From Amphiura filiformis (Eukaryota; Echinodermata; Ophiuroidea; Amphilepidida; Amphiuridae): a DNA stretch of 64,000 bases. Where the stretch lies: positions 36,230,965 through 36,294,964 of the forward strand of contig NC_092628.1 of NCBI RefSeq assembly GCF_039555335.1. Direction: 5' to 3'. Below are positions 22,466 through 34,048 of the stretch, piece by piece (within the stretch, counting starts at the first letter, position 1; every line of letters starts with the position of its first letter). Under the pieces are notes generated by a model. That model had not been told where the DNA came from. It worked only from the letters and a program-made list of their open reading frames with translations, and did not search any database. Made by a program: the position numbers and the translations under genes.

Positions 22466-23170
22466 AACCCACAACATTTTAGCCATCAACTTGAAACTTT
22501 TTAACGCACGTTACCAGAAGTTTGAAATTTTAACACGTGACAGTGTAGAAGAAACTTAAAGCAATATATATTAATTTTGTATCTTCCTTTTTAGCCCGAA
22601 AAACACCATGTTTTGGGCAAAAAAATTGCGCATTGGCCAATCAAATTACCAACATTCACCTTCATTTTGGCTATAATAGTCTGAATATCTATGCTCCCCA
22701 TCCCGGGTCACAGCGACAACGCCTGGTAAATAATTATATTGTACAAACAGGGAAACTAAATCAATACACGTGTACGTGTATTCTGCTATGCACGCCGATA
22801 CACTTGTTTGATTTTCAGACGATAAATCTTTGGATACCGGGTTAGAAAATGATGAATAATTTGTAATGCTTCCGTCGTCACTGAATAACATATTGTCGGT
22901 GATTTTGATTTAAACTTTTGATCCAAACACAAGGAAATAATTCCTACCTCGGAATTTTCAGATGGTACTCCATCTTTCATCAGCGAGTGAGTGACTGTAT
23001 CAGGTCGAGATTTTCTTGACATTATTTCGGATCAAAATCACCGACAATATGTATATCAAAATCATGATTTATACCAACACAGATGAACTTTCATGAACAT
23101 ATTGTCGGTGTTGGGTGATTTGAATACTTCCCTCCACTGGTGCGCCGGGACTATATTTAAGTAGGCCCTA
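22466..23170. other. No gene seen
   Basis: Intronic or intergenic sequence with short overlapping frames on both strands. The ACCGACAATATG / CATATTGTCGGTG motif occurs three times in alternating orientation near 22889, 23039 and 23098. This suggests a small inverted repeat or a degenerate MITE at about 22888-23109. Confidence 0.4.
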
Positions 23171-23858
23171 CCCAGCAAACACAAAACGTTTTCGACATCA
23201 TTCGCAAAAGGTTATGAAAGGTTGTCAGAAAACGTTTAAATGTCGGGTTATAGAAAGAGTATATTAAGGGTATAAAACGTTTTCATAACATTAAAATCAT
23301 TTTTGATAATCTACTGCTCAGCAAACAAAAATGTTTTACAGAAAACGTTTAAATGTCGGGTTATATAAAGGGTATAAAAACGTTTTAATAACATTCCAAA
23401 AACATTTTTGAAAACTTGATACAAAACATTCTAAACAGAATGTTATTTTGGGTTGAAAAAATATTTTGCGAAAAATGTTTGCCCAAAATATTTGCAATAA
23501 CGTTTTAAAAACGTTTTCGTGACCTTTATATAACCCGACATTTAAATGTTATTAAAACGTTTTGAAAAAACATTTTAAGAACATTTCTGTGCTTGTAGGG
23601 TGCAAATATTTTAACATAATGTTATTTAAGTGTTGACAAAATATTTGGCAAAATGTTTGCAAAAATAGTTTACAATAACATTTTTAAAAACATTTAAAAA
23701 ATATTGTTGTAGTGTGTTTTCATACAAAACGTTTTATAACGTTTTCATGACCTTTATATAACCCGACATTTTAATGTTATTAAAACGTTTTTATCTAAAC
23801 CAAAAGCCAAAATATAACTTATTAAAAACGTTTTTAAAACGTTTTTGTGTTTGCTGGG
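23171..23858. mobile_element. 688-bp MITE with CCCAGCAAACAC termini and TA flanks
   Basis: The ends CCCAGCAAACACAAAACGTT (23171) and its near-perfect reverse complement (to 23858) are flanked by TA on both sides. The interior is filled with AAAACGTTT/AAACGTTTT words and repeated 'TATAACCCGACATTTAA' segments in both orientations. A TA duplication is compatible with a Tc1/mariner-type origin, but the family is not proven. The first third of a 250-codon open frame over the next exon is derived from this element. Its right end is 130 bases from the sialyltransferase exon. Confidence 0.8.
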
Positions 23859-23988
23859 TAGTCCGCAAACACCTCTTCTTAGGACCAGTACTGCCACTCA
23901 TAACATGTTGTATATATTTGGATACTTCCTACGTTCTACGTATTCGTATATTATTATCTATATTATTAATGTATTTTATATTTTGCAG

Positions 23989-24522
23989 AAAGACGATAAG
24001 AAGTCTCTTCCCTCAAGAAAACATGGATCCAGTCTTAGTTTCCACCGCCTCAACAATTGTAACATCGCTGTTGCACTTTCCTCCCAATGCGAGTAAAAAC
24101 AACTCGGGAATAAGTCCGAATCACGTTATAATCAAGCCACAAAGAAAATGCGCTGTTGTGGGTAATAGCGGAATTTTACTAAAAAGTGGTTGTGGCGAAC
24201 TAATAGACAAAAACGATATGGTGATTCGCTCAAATATCGCGACTATAAAAGGATTTCAACATGACGTGGGTAATAAACGGGATATTGTAACCATAAATAG
24301 GGTTGTGCTGAAATGGCTCGTAGAAGCGCTTAATAAAACTAAAGAGCATCCCAACCAGATGCGAAATTTGAGGCAATACAACAACTCTATACTTTGGTTT
24401 CAATTGGATCTCACCAATGAAGTTAAGCCGTTATTGATTACCCTTGCTGAGTGTTGTAAGAAAGCACACATCTCGGTTTACTTTGCATTTTCAACGATAT
24501 CTATCAGAACTGTATCAAAAAG
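23989..24522 (+). CDS. ST8SIA: ST8Sia exon with stem and sialylmotif L
   Basis: The acceptor TATTTTGCAG ends at 23988 and the donor GTAAGG starts at 24523. The exon starts with the last base of a codon and ends with two bases of an AGG codon. It encodes a stem with NAS and NNS sequons, then the whole L motif and the variable region to TVSKR. The in-frame sequence upstream of 23989 is intron and MITE, not protein. Confidence 0.92.
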
Positions 24523-26100
24523 GTAAGGATACATTAGTATCAGATTTTTACCCTCCTCATATTTGACCGTTTTCAGCCAGACCAAAGGGTGACATATCTT
24601 GTATACACACAAAGGATATTATAATGTTCTTTCAAATAACCCATTTCACACTCTATTCGCCGTAGAAGTGATGACGTAACAGGATTAACTACCATGTTTG
24701 AATATATCGTCCTACACTTGGATTTAACCCCCTTAAGGGCTGGGGTATGAACGTTTGGAGAGCTTTATTTTGGGACATTAGAGCACATCAGACATATCGA
24801 ATTGTATTCTGAATACGAAGAATGTCATTCTGATATCAAATAATTTTTGAAATTCGCAATTTAATACACATTTTATGGCAAATGATTAAAATTGATATTT
24901 TGATATTTAACAGTACTTGAAGTAAACTTTATAAATCTGATGATTTATACTTAAAGTGTATGTAGGTGGGATGAAAAGCCGACGATCAATTGAAAATGTT
25001 GACCTTTCGTATTGAAGATATGGATTTTTTTCCCAAAACACCAAAAAAATTAGGTCTTTTTGGGGAAAAATCCATATCTTCAATATGAAAGGTCAAAATT
25101 TTCAATTGACCGTCGGCTTTTCCTCCCTGCTACATACACTTTAAGAATATATCATTAGATTTATATAATTTACTTCGAGGACTGTTATATATCAAAATTT
25201 CAAAAATATCAAATTTTTATAATTTGTCATAAAATTTGTATTATATTGTGATTTTTAAAAATGAAAATTATTTGATATCAGAAAGACATGCTCCGTATTC
25301 AGAATGCAATTCGATAGGTCTGAGGTGCTCTCATGTCCCACAAAAAATACTGTCGAAACGCAATAAACGCTCATTTTGGATCCCTAACCCCATCAGAAAA
25401 ATTGACAGCATGGTTCATTTGATTCAGTGGTCCATGTAGATTTAGTTTTAGTTCAAAAAAGCTAAAAAACAAAATGAACATGAACTTCTCACCAAATGAC
25501 GTAAGGCCCCAGACTATATAGCGATTGCGTCATCATGACGTATGGGCACAGAAAGGTTCCTTCCCCTCCGCCAAAAAGCCTCGGTGGAGTTCAGGTTAAT
25601 CACACAAGATCACTAAATCTAGATTAGGTTGGGTTGAAAAGAGCTGCGCACTCGCATCGCAAAGCCTGTATAGGCCTAAAGGATTCATGTTGCTTTTCAC
25701 ATTATGCTTCTATTTGAGAAACAAAAGCTAGCAAATATCATACAGACTATAATTCGACAAAGCTACTAGACCATCACCTTTGCATGACGTAATAAGCATT
25801 ATTCTCTTCTTGATGTTTGATCTCTTTTTCAGGTTATGGAATATACCGGAACATCTACCGTCTGCGGGGCTCATGATTACGACTGCAGCATTGACTTTTT
25901 GTGATGAATTATCGTTGTTCGGATTTTACCCATTTAGCACCGACCAAAATGATAGAGCAATTAAATATCACTATTTCGACAAAAATATAATGAATTACAC
26001 CACATCCAGGCATAAACTACCCGCGGAATTTAGTATTCTTCAAAGACTGCACGATTTGAAAATAATCAATTTGAGGACAGAGCGCTGTGATGTTAGTTAA
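23989..26100 (+). CDS. ST8SIA: Alpha-2,8-sialyltransferase (ST8Sia family, GT29), catalytic part; two exons
   Basis: Exons 23989-24522 and 25833-26100 join in frame (phase 2) through consensus GT/AG sites and end in TAA. The product is a Golgi type II enzyme that transfers sialic acid from CMP-sialic acid to sialylated acceptors. The sialylmotif L begins at KCAVVGNSG (Cys at 24149-24151) and includes SGCGELIDKNDMVIRSN. The S motif is SAGLMITTAALTFCDELSLF (Cys at 25900). Next come HYFD (25969) and the VS motif HKLPAEF (His 26011, Glu 26026). The L and S cysteines form the conserved disulfide in this family, and the near-terminal Cys (ERCDVS) fits the second. Several N-glycosylation sequons (NAS, NNS, NKT, NYT) are visible. 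These two exons give about 267 residues. Adding the putative exon at 16477 gives about 303, slightly short of typical members. AATAAA at 26649 is a possible poly(A) signal. The subfamily is not resolved. Confidence 0.92.
24733..25386. mobile_element. TTAA-flanked palindromic MITE, copy 1 (in the ST8Sia intron)
   Basis: It starts TTAAGGGCTGGGGTATGAACG and ends in an inverted counterpart near 25386. The two halves are long inverted copies meeting at about 25045. The left TTAA is intact; the right one is degraded (CTAA). Copy 2 at 27750-28427 is about the same length and in the same orientation. TTAA duplication with GGG termini fits piggyBac- or Kolobok-type elements. Confidence 0.75.
25833..26100 (+). 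CDS. ST8SIA: ST8Sia terminal exon with sialylmotifs S, III and VS
   Basis: It follows a pyrimidine-rich acceptor (TCTCTTTTTCAG) and completes the split Arg codon. It encodes LWNIPEHLPSAG, then motif S, HYFD, HKLPAEF and a short tail ending in Val-Ser and TAA. It holds the catalytic histidine region of GT29 enzymes. Confidence 0.93.
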
Positions 26101-27749
26101 AAGACGAATTAGGGTTGTGAAATAATATGTATGAAAGGGGGTTGAATAATAATATATAAAAAAGGCTTTGACAATCGTTTGCATCGGTCTCCTTTCGACG
26201 TGCCAGAATCTCCCCTTTTTCTTTTTTCCGCCATGGCGGGTTAACCTTGAAGTTACACTTAATTTAATTTAGGTGTAATTTGTCTTGGGTCCATAAACCT
26301 CTACCACTCCAAGTTTGCTATATCTTTATGTTTGTGTTTTTGCGTCTCATATTTGAAAGAATCAGTGTTTAATTGCAATATTTTAAAACCACAAACCCAA
26401 ACTGGGTGATATGATGTACGAGATTGGGCTACTTCAAGATGTGTCTATTTTCAGAAAAAGAGGTGAGGTTGTTTATTCTATTTTAAAAATTTAGGTAGAT
26501 ATGAAATATGCTGGATAAGTCTTTTTGTTCATAGGTGAAATTTGCTGTAATCAACGTAATCTGGCGAATGACTCATTTTCAGTCCAGATTGACACCCAGC
26601 ACATTTCAAAAATCTCATTGGTATATAAGATTGGTTCAATTATGACGAAATAAAGATATTTTCTTTTGAATTAATACTTCTGCAGTTGTTTTTCCCATAC
26701 CTCCCAAATGGCAATGACATTCCTAGACTTCTCCGTAGTCCACTAGCCCATTTATATGCATACTCTTAAAACTCTGATTTAATTAATTTGATATCACAAT
26801 TGATAGATTTTCACATCTGATCTTTTTAGTCACTGTACTCCCTCTGTTTGTTGGCTTCCCAAGTGGACTACTTACTTCCGATTGCGGTCAACAAGTTTAA
26901 CACGGTTGTCTATGGATGAGATTGTCGGATTTCTGGCCTACTAAAATTGGCCATGATGTAATGCATCTTTAAATGGATCTGGCTTGTGATTGGTCGTCCA
27001 GATCTCGTTATGGTTTAAATCCTCCGTGCTTGTGGCATTACCATTGATAACTACATTGTACACAACTATGTGGCGCTTTGTGTACAAGGTGCATGAGCGC
27101 GTCCTGTACGTACAAAGTCCTGTTAAAAATGCAATGTTCATAGTCGATTTTTAACTCGGGCTTTCGCGATTATTAAACTGGTAGATTCTAAAATCAGAAC
27201 TGTTCAGTATTGAAGTGCCATTATAATATGTTGCATTCAATAAGCCTACGTATACTTTACTGTTACTGTCACTGATGTAATTATATAGGCCTAAACCTTT
27301 TCATAACCATTTACTAGTATTTTGATGTAATAAAATAATATCAGTATAATTTCGAGTTCAACTTAATGCGTTCATAATGATTAAATAACGTATTTGTATT
27401 TATCAAAAATCGACTATGGCATAGTCTATGACATTCCTAGTGACCAAAGTTCCCTAAATATATACCGGTAGTCAGTTATACCATATACATCCATCACTGG
27501 TGTCGTGAGTTTTTTTCCTATTATACTCAAGAACGGATTTTATTATAAGAAAATTATCTAGTGCACGTAGTCTCCTTTGCAGCCAGTTTCTGTCGTGTGC
27601 TTGCGACTGAGCCTCATGTAGGCTGGGCCGGTCCGAGACTTCTAGCACTAAGTATCTGTTTTGACTATAACAATGAGATTTTTGAAATGTGTTGAAAGTA
27701 TCACAGGTGTGTTATATAATTTATTTTCGACATTTTTTAAAACCAGGAT
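26101..27749. repeat. 3' flank of ST8Sia; dispersed repeat split by a 1-kb block
   Basis: Segments 26277-26440 and 27505-27690 match the reverse complement of 48470-48290 and 48250-48030. The two lie next to each other at 48 kb but here are separated by about 1.06 kb. That intervening block contains a possible small MITE (27139-27419) with CATAGTCGATTTTTA termini. It also has a pair of inverted ACATTTCAAAAATCTCATTG segments (about 26598 and 27672). The minus frame 26941-27141 is not a credible gene. Confidence 0.55.
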
Positions 27750-28427
27750 TTAAGGGTGGGGTATGAACGTTTGGACAGTATTTATTTTGGGACATTAGAG
27801 CACATCAGACATATCGAATTGCATTCTGAATACGAAGAATGTCCTTCTGATATCAAATAATTTTGATTTTTGAAATTCGCAATATAATACACATTTTATG
27901 GCAAATCATTAAAAATTGATATTTTTGATATTTAACAGTACTCGAATTAAATTTTACAAATCTGATGATTCATACTTAAAGTGTATGTAGGTGGGATGAA
28001 AAGCCGACGATCAATTGAAAATTTTGACCTTTAGTATTGAGATATGGATTTTTTTTTCCAAAACACCAAAAAAAATTAGAAAAAAAAAAAGGTCTTTTTG
28101 GAAAAAATCCATATCTTCAATATAAAAGGTCAAAATTTTCAATTGACCGTCGGCTTTTCCTCACAGCTACATACACTTTAAGAATATATCATTAGATTTA
28201 TATAATTTACTTCGAGGACTGTTATATATCAAAAATTTGAAAAATATCACATTTTTATAATTTGTCATAAAGTTAGTATTATATTGCGATTTTCAAAAAA
28301 TGACAATTATTTGATATCAGAAAGACATGCTTCGTATTCAGAATGCAATTCGATAGGTCTGTGGTGCTCTCATGTCCCACAAAAAATACTGTCGAAACGC
28401 AATAAACGCTCATTCTAGATCCCTTAA
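27750..28427. mobile_element. TTAA-flanked palindromic MITE, copy 2
   Basis: TTAA is intact at both ends (27750-27753 and 28424-28427), with termini GGG.TGGGGTATGAACG and, inverted, GGGATCTAGAATGAGCG. It is nearly identical to copy 1 except for small indels, such as the A-run near 28080. The internal inverted halves fold on each other. Confidence 0.82.
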
Positions 28428-28428
28428 G

Positions 28429-30357
28429 GGATCAAATCAAAACTCGACTGCCGGTTCCGGGCGGTTCCGTCCGGTTGTCAGAGGTCACTGCTCTATGAAT
28501 ATTCAAGAATGCATGAGTAGGCCGTATGCAGACTCCGAGTATTAGACGTATAATATTTGATGTAACATATTATCTACGTTATTTAATCTAGTCCCATTCT
28601 ATTTCCAGTAATGTGTAAGTTCTAACGCATGTTTGATGACTTAAAATCGATAATAATTATGTTACGTATATTATCTGGTAGAAATATTTTATCGATTTTA
28701 CGTCATCAAACATTCGTTAGAACTTAAACATTACTGGAAATAGAATGGCAATAGATTAAATAACCGAGATATGTTACATCAAATATTATACATCTAATTA
28801 GGGATGACCAATGAACCATCAACTTGATTAGAACACTACCGTAGACGTGCAGGGAGCTCAACTGTGCACTGCTTGCACAGACATTTCTAAATTAATCTCA
28901 TTCTTTTATTTTTCAATATTTTTCTGTAAAATTGGGAAGTTAATGCCAATTATATTTTGTAACTATCTTGCAAATTACAGCAACATAACGAGTGCGAGTC
29001 AAAATTGGTCCATCGCCATAGTGCGCTTAATTGCCAGTGGCTAGTTCAGCACTGTTCAAGAATGGCACAAAATATTCATGTCAATAATTTCAGGTGAAAA
29101 ACGTGGCCTACTGAGTTGAAATTTGGCAGAGTTGCCAGTAATACCTCTATCATAAAAAAGGTTGAAATATTGAACAAGTAGATCTCGAGTTACAAATTAA
29201 ATCACCAGCTTCCCTTTGGAATTTCCATACTCCTTTCGAATCATGCTAAGAAGACACCTTTCTGAACATAAATGTGAAGTTTCGTGCTCATTTGATGTAT
29301 ATTTTCACCTGATTTCAACCCTTAACGTTTTCTTATATTTAGGCCCATACCATCTACAAGTTGCTGCTGGCTATACCTTGTTTAGAACTTTCAAAAGAAG
29401 TACCTGAATGTGCAACCATAACTGTTTCAAAATAGCCCGCGAAAGTCATGCAGGTAACTCCGAGGTCATGTATTGAATTGTTTTGAATGAGGAACACTAC
29501 GGGAACCAGCACCTTTTGTTAGAAGTCACACATGAGCATAATGAGTGAAGTGGATAACCTCTATTGTTGTGAATGAGTCAATGACCTTCAATGATACTTA
29601 AGATTTAATTTGCATACACCTACCAATTGGTCATATTAAACCCAATAACATCGACATTTTTGGTTGTGAAAAAAAAAGTTTACCTGGACTTAGTGCAATT
29701 TTGATTTTGTGCCATATCGGCCATCTTGGATGATTTTTGGCAAATGTTCGCTAAATGCATGATTTCAATGCCTCGGTTTGAAAAAATAATTTATGCCATT
29801 GACTAGTAAAGTGCCATTTCATAAGAAACCCTTTGATACTTTCACAATATGCTTGTTTCATGTTTGCATATATGTTAAAATAAAGAAATATATAAAGGTA
29901 AATATATGCTTATGCCAATTTTGCTCCCAATTGATATTTTTGGAACGTGTCATTTTATTTCGTTCCAATGACCGGTCAGAATGGGAAACTTTTAAGTTTT
30001 TGACCGATTTTGACCACACCAAAATACTTCTATTGATGAGTTCTATCCAGAAAACAATCTTTTGTAGCAATAGGGGCAACATGAAATTTTGATGGTTATC
30101 CCTAATCTAATAAAAAGTCTGCATACTGCCTAAAATGAGAAGAAATCCAGGAAAGAAAATCAATTCCTCCTATTGTACCACATTCGTATAACCACTTGAA
30201 ATCACTCCACTTGAAAATTGCATTACTTGCGCGGACGACTGGATGATATCAACAAGCCATGTGAACCAGGGTGTAACCACTGACCTCATTACTGTGTATA
30301 TTCCCGTAAACTGGGCGGAACCGGCGGGCAACCGTCGGTCGGGTTTTGATTTGATCC
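28429..30357. mobile_element. 1.93-kb TIR element containing a 259-bp palindromic MITE
   Basis: GGATCAAATCAAAAC starts at 28429 and its reverse complement ends at 30357. The similarity continues inward for about 75 bases (CGG-rich 'CCGGTTCCG' blocks and 'GAGGTCA'). Near the left end, 28541-28799 is a separate palindrome (ATTAGACGTATAATATTTG / inverted). The open frames at 28847-30092 have no domain, so the element appears non-autonomous. Its left end directly abuts the TTAA of the preceding MITE. Confidence 0.65.
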
Positions 30358-30559
30358 ATAAGTTGCGATTTATTATTCAGATTCCCTTTAATATTTTATT
30401 TTAACTTATACAAATTAAGGAAAGGTAAAATTTTGTATACAACTTTAGTTCACATAACTCATTGAAATGTGAACTTAGAGTCTACTATGAAATCTTAGCG
30501 TAAGTGCTCCCACCTTGCGTGTAAGGTCTATCAAATACATCTCAGCTAGTCAGGTAGAT
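30358..30559. other. No gene seen
   Basis: Short AT-rich spacer between the TIR element and the retrotransposon remnant. Confidence 0.4.
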
Positions 30560-31580
30560 CCCTGGACAGCCAGCTGGTGGTGTCTTCATCACATTAAGTC
30601 CATGGCACAGTATGCTACATCGTTTGAATTCATTGACAGTTGGAGAATGCTCCAATCTTAGATTAGAAAAGGGCTCAGCGAATAATGCCTTCAGGCAGGT
30701 CGGTGATTGACGTATCCCATACCTTAGCCCAGCACTCTACTATCCTGGAGGAATGGCTGGAAGGAGGATGCAAAGTATCTTCTAGGAAGACGCTGATCTA
30801 CAAGGAATGTGGGTGGGGCACATGGCTATCATCCTGGTAATGTTTCTGGGTTAGCTTCAGGATCTGCAGATAGCAGATCTCTTCTCAACTTTGCTGGAGG
30901 GATGCCAGACAAAAGTATAAGTTGTTGACAGGTGTTGCAGTGCGTGTACCACTGATGAGACTCATGGCATCGTTGAGGACAACATCGAACGTGTCAGTGT
31001 GGGTGCTGTGGCTCTATGCAGGTGCAGCATACTCAGCAGTAGAGTTAAGGCGGGAGTTAAGGTTGGTGTGCGTAGCGTAGCAAAGGATGCTTACCAACCA
31101 ATGCCAGCAAGTTACTTAAGAAGGTTCACTTGGGCTTGGGCCTTCGCAGCAATAATTCTTCGCATGGTGAGAGCAGGTGAGGCTGTGGGCAAGCGTGACA
31201 CAAGATACTTCGGCGTAGGGTCAACGTGCGGCTTGAGAGAGATCTAGGGGTGGCGCATCTATTTGCAAGATGGAAAACTGTCAGCAGACGGTCTTTGGCA
31301 TGCTGAGCTTGAAGTGCCATCGGTGGCCAGCATGCTGAGATCTTTCTCAATGAATGTCTCAATAGCTTCAAAAAGGTGATGGACTACTGAATACTGTTGA
31401 CATTCTCCTTTGAGCATGACGGAAACATAGATGTTAAAAAAGATGGGTGCAAGAACAGAGCCTTTTGGCTCGCCATTTCGGAGCCTCCTCATTCTGTTAC
31501 GTTCTTTGATGTTTCAAGTATATATGAATGAGCGGTCTTGAACCAGCGATATGATGAACTTAACAGTCTTGACATCTGCG
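30560..31580 (-). pseudogene. Jockey-like non-LTR retrotransposon remnant: C-terminal half of the reverse transcriptase
   Basis: Read on the minus strand, broken frames give VKFIISLVQDRSF, then RRLRNGEPKGSVLAPIFFNIY. The latter matches the conserved RT block normally written 'RRLRNGVPQGSVLAP.LFNIY'. Further on are FHLANR, AEYAAPAWSHSTHTD and VLNDAMSLISGT, which are typical of the thumb/C-terminal region in this family. The YADD catalytic segment is degraded and several frameshifts and stops are present. It probably belongs with the RT-upstream fragment at 36060-37270 (same strand, adjacent protein regions), now separated by about 4.5 kb. Confidence 0.7.
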
Positions 31581-33689
31581 ATGATCTTGAGGAGCTATAT
31601 CAAATTATTCATCTTTTTCTGCTTTTTTGTGAATTGTGGTAATTTTGTAATCTATAAACTTGATTTGTGTGCAAATTGAAATTAGCCAAATAATATGTGT
31701 TATTCCTTACATTTCATACTTATAAAAGTTTTGTTTTAATTTCCATGCCATTGGTTAGTATTTTTTCTGATGTTTTAATGCCATTACACCAGTGCCTACC
31801 CCTTGTAAAGACGCAAACAAGATTTAAGATAAATAAGCGCCATCAGTGTTCACCTTTACTTAAAAATGACTACATGCCATTCACTCAACAGCAAACACGC
31901 AAATTATATACAACAAATTGATTATTATTTATTAATTAGTGCAGTATGGCTGTTAATCTAATATTAATACAGAATCATACAATAATAAAACTTAGAAATA
32001 TTACACAGATTTCTTTTTACTACGATTACTTATCTAAGCCTGGTGACCTTGATTAGCTGAAGATCTGATGAGATTCCTTTGATGGTCTCAGTTCTTGATC
32101 CAAGATTCGGCAATGTCCAAGATCCTGTCTACCCAAGAGAAACCACTGGTCTGCCACAGTCTCAGTCCAAAATCCTGATGACTATATTTTCACTACCCTA
32201 GCTGCTACGTTAGTGCTTTCCAAATGGTCTTCTACAGGGTGTATCAAAATGATTGGTACCGGGCTATGTGACATTTTCAAAAATATATCAAAGATATAAA
32301 CTTCCTAATTAATATAGTTTTTGTACTATAAATAGAAAGAGGCATATGTTAACTTATTGATCTAATAATCTGGAGATAATAGGTTGATGCATCTGGGAGC
32401 TATTGTGATTTAAACAAAGATCGACGTCATCATGATTTTACTTACACAACACAAGATGAACAGGTTCACTGCCTGAACTATTCAGTGCATACATGTTCTT
32501 CAATATCTCACCTCAGTCTACATAACATAAAACTGGTTTACACATGCTTTCAGAAAGATAGTTCCTGCCCTGCCTTACGACTCAGGCAGTGTGAGGTGAA
32601 GTCCTATCTTGAATGAACTGAACATCTGGAATGGATCCATTCTGTAACTGTCTATATCAAATTGTGAAACATTGCCAGTTATAGCATGTTTGCATGGGAT
32701 GCTCCTTACTCTTGGAAACTGTCTTCTAAATATTCTCTGTAGCTTCGTGTTAACCAGTATTTTTTTTACTATGAATGCACGCTAAAGTTTGGAATACTGT
32801 GGAGTCATTCCAACAACTTTTACCAGGTCTAACCTAACATACACTGTCTACAGTCTACACAAGTGCCACACCATATAGTAATCTTAGTAACATCGTAACT
32901 ACAATTTAATTTACTGGCCTAGAATGTGTTGATACAAACACTTCTTTCATCTCACCTAAATTATTCAAGTCAATAATAATATTGATTAGAAAATGTATAT
33001 ATATTATGAATAAAAAAATAGGCAAGGAAAAAATTAAACATTTCCACGATTTTCAACATATCATTCTCACAAGGTATTTGTAGTAAATAGAGCTTTGAAA
33101 ATGGTGCGCTACTGATCCAGCGTTACGATGAAAAGTGTAAAAACACATACGTTCCTTTAGAATCATGTAACTTCTGAACATAATGTGCTATCTTTATGAT
33201 CTAAAATTCTTAGAGAAGATAAAACTACTATAATTTGAAATATTTTAACAATTTGCCCCAAACTGGTACAAAAAATAGTAAAAACAAGAAATGTCTTTAA
33301 AAAAGACAATGCCTCCAAGATACCAGTGGGCACCTTTTGTTATTAGTTAAGGAGATACTTATAATGCTAGCTTTAATCTTTTTTTAACCTTAATTCTTAC
33401 GACCTTGAATTAACGATTACTGACACACAGCAATGACAATTGAATACATGAATACAAAAGCCACCCAAGTCCATAATCGGATATTCGGTTACCAAAATAT
33501 GGCCTGTCAAAATGGAGCGAAACCAAGTCGTTGGCAACAACTTTCTTTTATTTTTGTCATGCAATGTTGTCAGGTAGGCCTTATTTTCTAATTAGGCCTA
33601 TATATGCAAGAATTATGCAAAGTAAAATTTTCAGATAGGCTACAAAATAAGATATAAAACCCATGGATGCATTTGGCAAATTTGAACAC
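31581..33689. other. No gene seen; includes a dispersed short repeat
   Basis: AT-rich sequence without credible exons. The words AAGAAATGTCTTTAAAAA and GACAATGCC near 33285 recur near 46603, so these positions share a repeat. At 33440-33475 one end of the 10415-10663 MITE family is present alone. Confidence 0.4.
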
Positions 33690-34020
33690 CACTGCAACAG
33701 TCCGACACACCGCTAGTCCGAATCTAAAAACACTTTAACAGTCCGACACACCCCTAGTCCGAAATACACTGCGCTAGTCCGAGTCTGGAAAACACTTCGT
33801 CTGTCCCAAACTGCAGAAAACCAAAGCGGTAGTCCGAATCTGAAAATCACAGCGCTGGTCCGAATCTGAATATCGGACTAGCGCAGTGTTTCCTAAATTC
33901 AGATTCGGAATAGCGCCATGTTTTGCAAATTCGGACTAGCGCAGTGGTTTTCAGTTTCGGACTGGCAGAGTGTTTTTTAGATTTGGACTAGCGCTGTGTC
34001 GGAGGAGTGTTTTCCAGATA
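33690..34020. repeat. Cluster of TAGTCCGA motifs in two opposed arrays
   Basis: Seven copies of (C/T)(A/G)GTCCGA lie in 33695-33865 on the + strand, followed by about five reverse-oriented copies (TCGGACTAGCGC-like) to about 34005. Between motifs are repeated CACTGCGC and AAAACAC words. The whole folds as an imperfect inverted repeat centred near 33872. No protein-coding potential is seen. Confidence 0.75.
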
Positions 34021-34048
34021 CTGCCAACTGCCCAGGGCTAGTAAAGGA

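Noticed and set aside
21115-22504. Open frames of 125 to 248 codons with decapeptide repeats on both strands
   Set aside because: They arise from a 30-bp tandem unit whose length is a multiple of three and which lacks stops in several frames. There is no start context, splice signal or domain.
23774-23988. First 72 codons of the 250-codon frame over the ST8Sia exon as the true N-terminus
   Set aside because: This part is MITE and intron. A good acceptor at 23988 marks the exon start. I keep only a speculative note about alternative transcripts.
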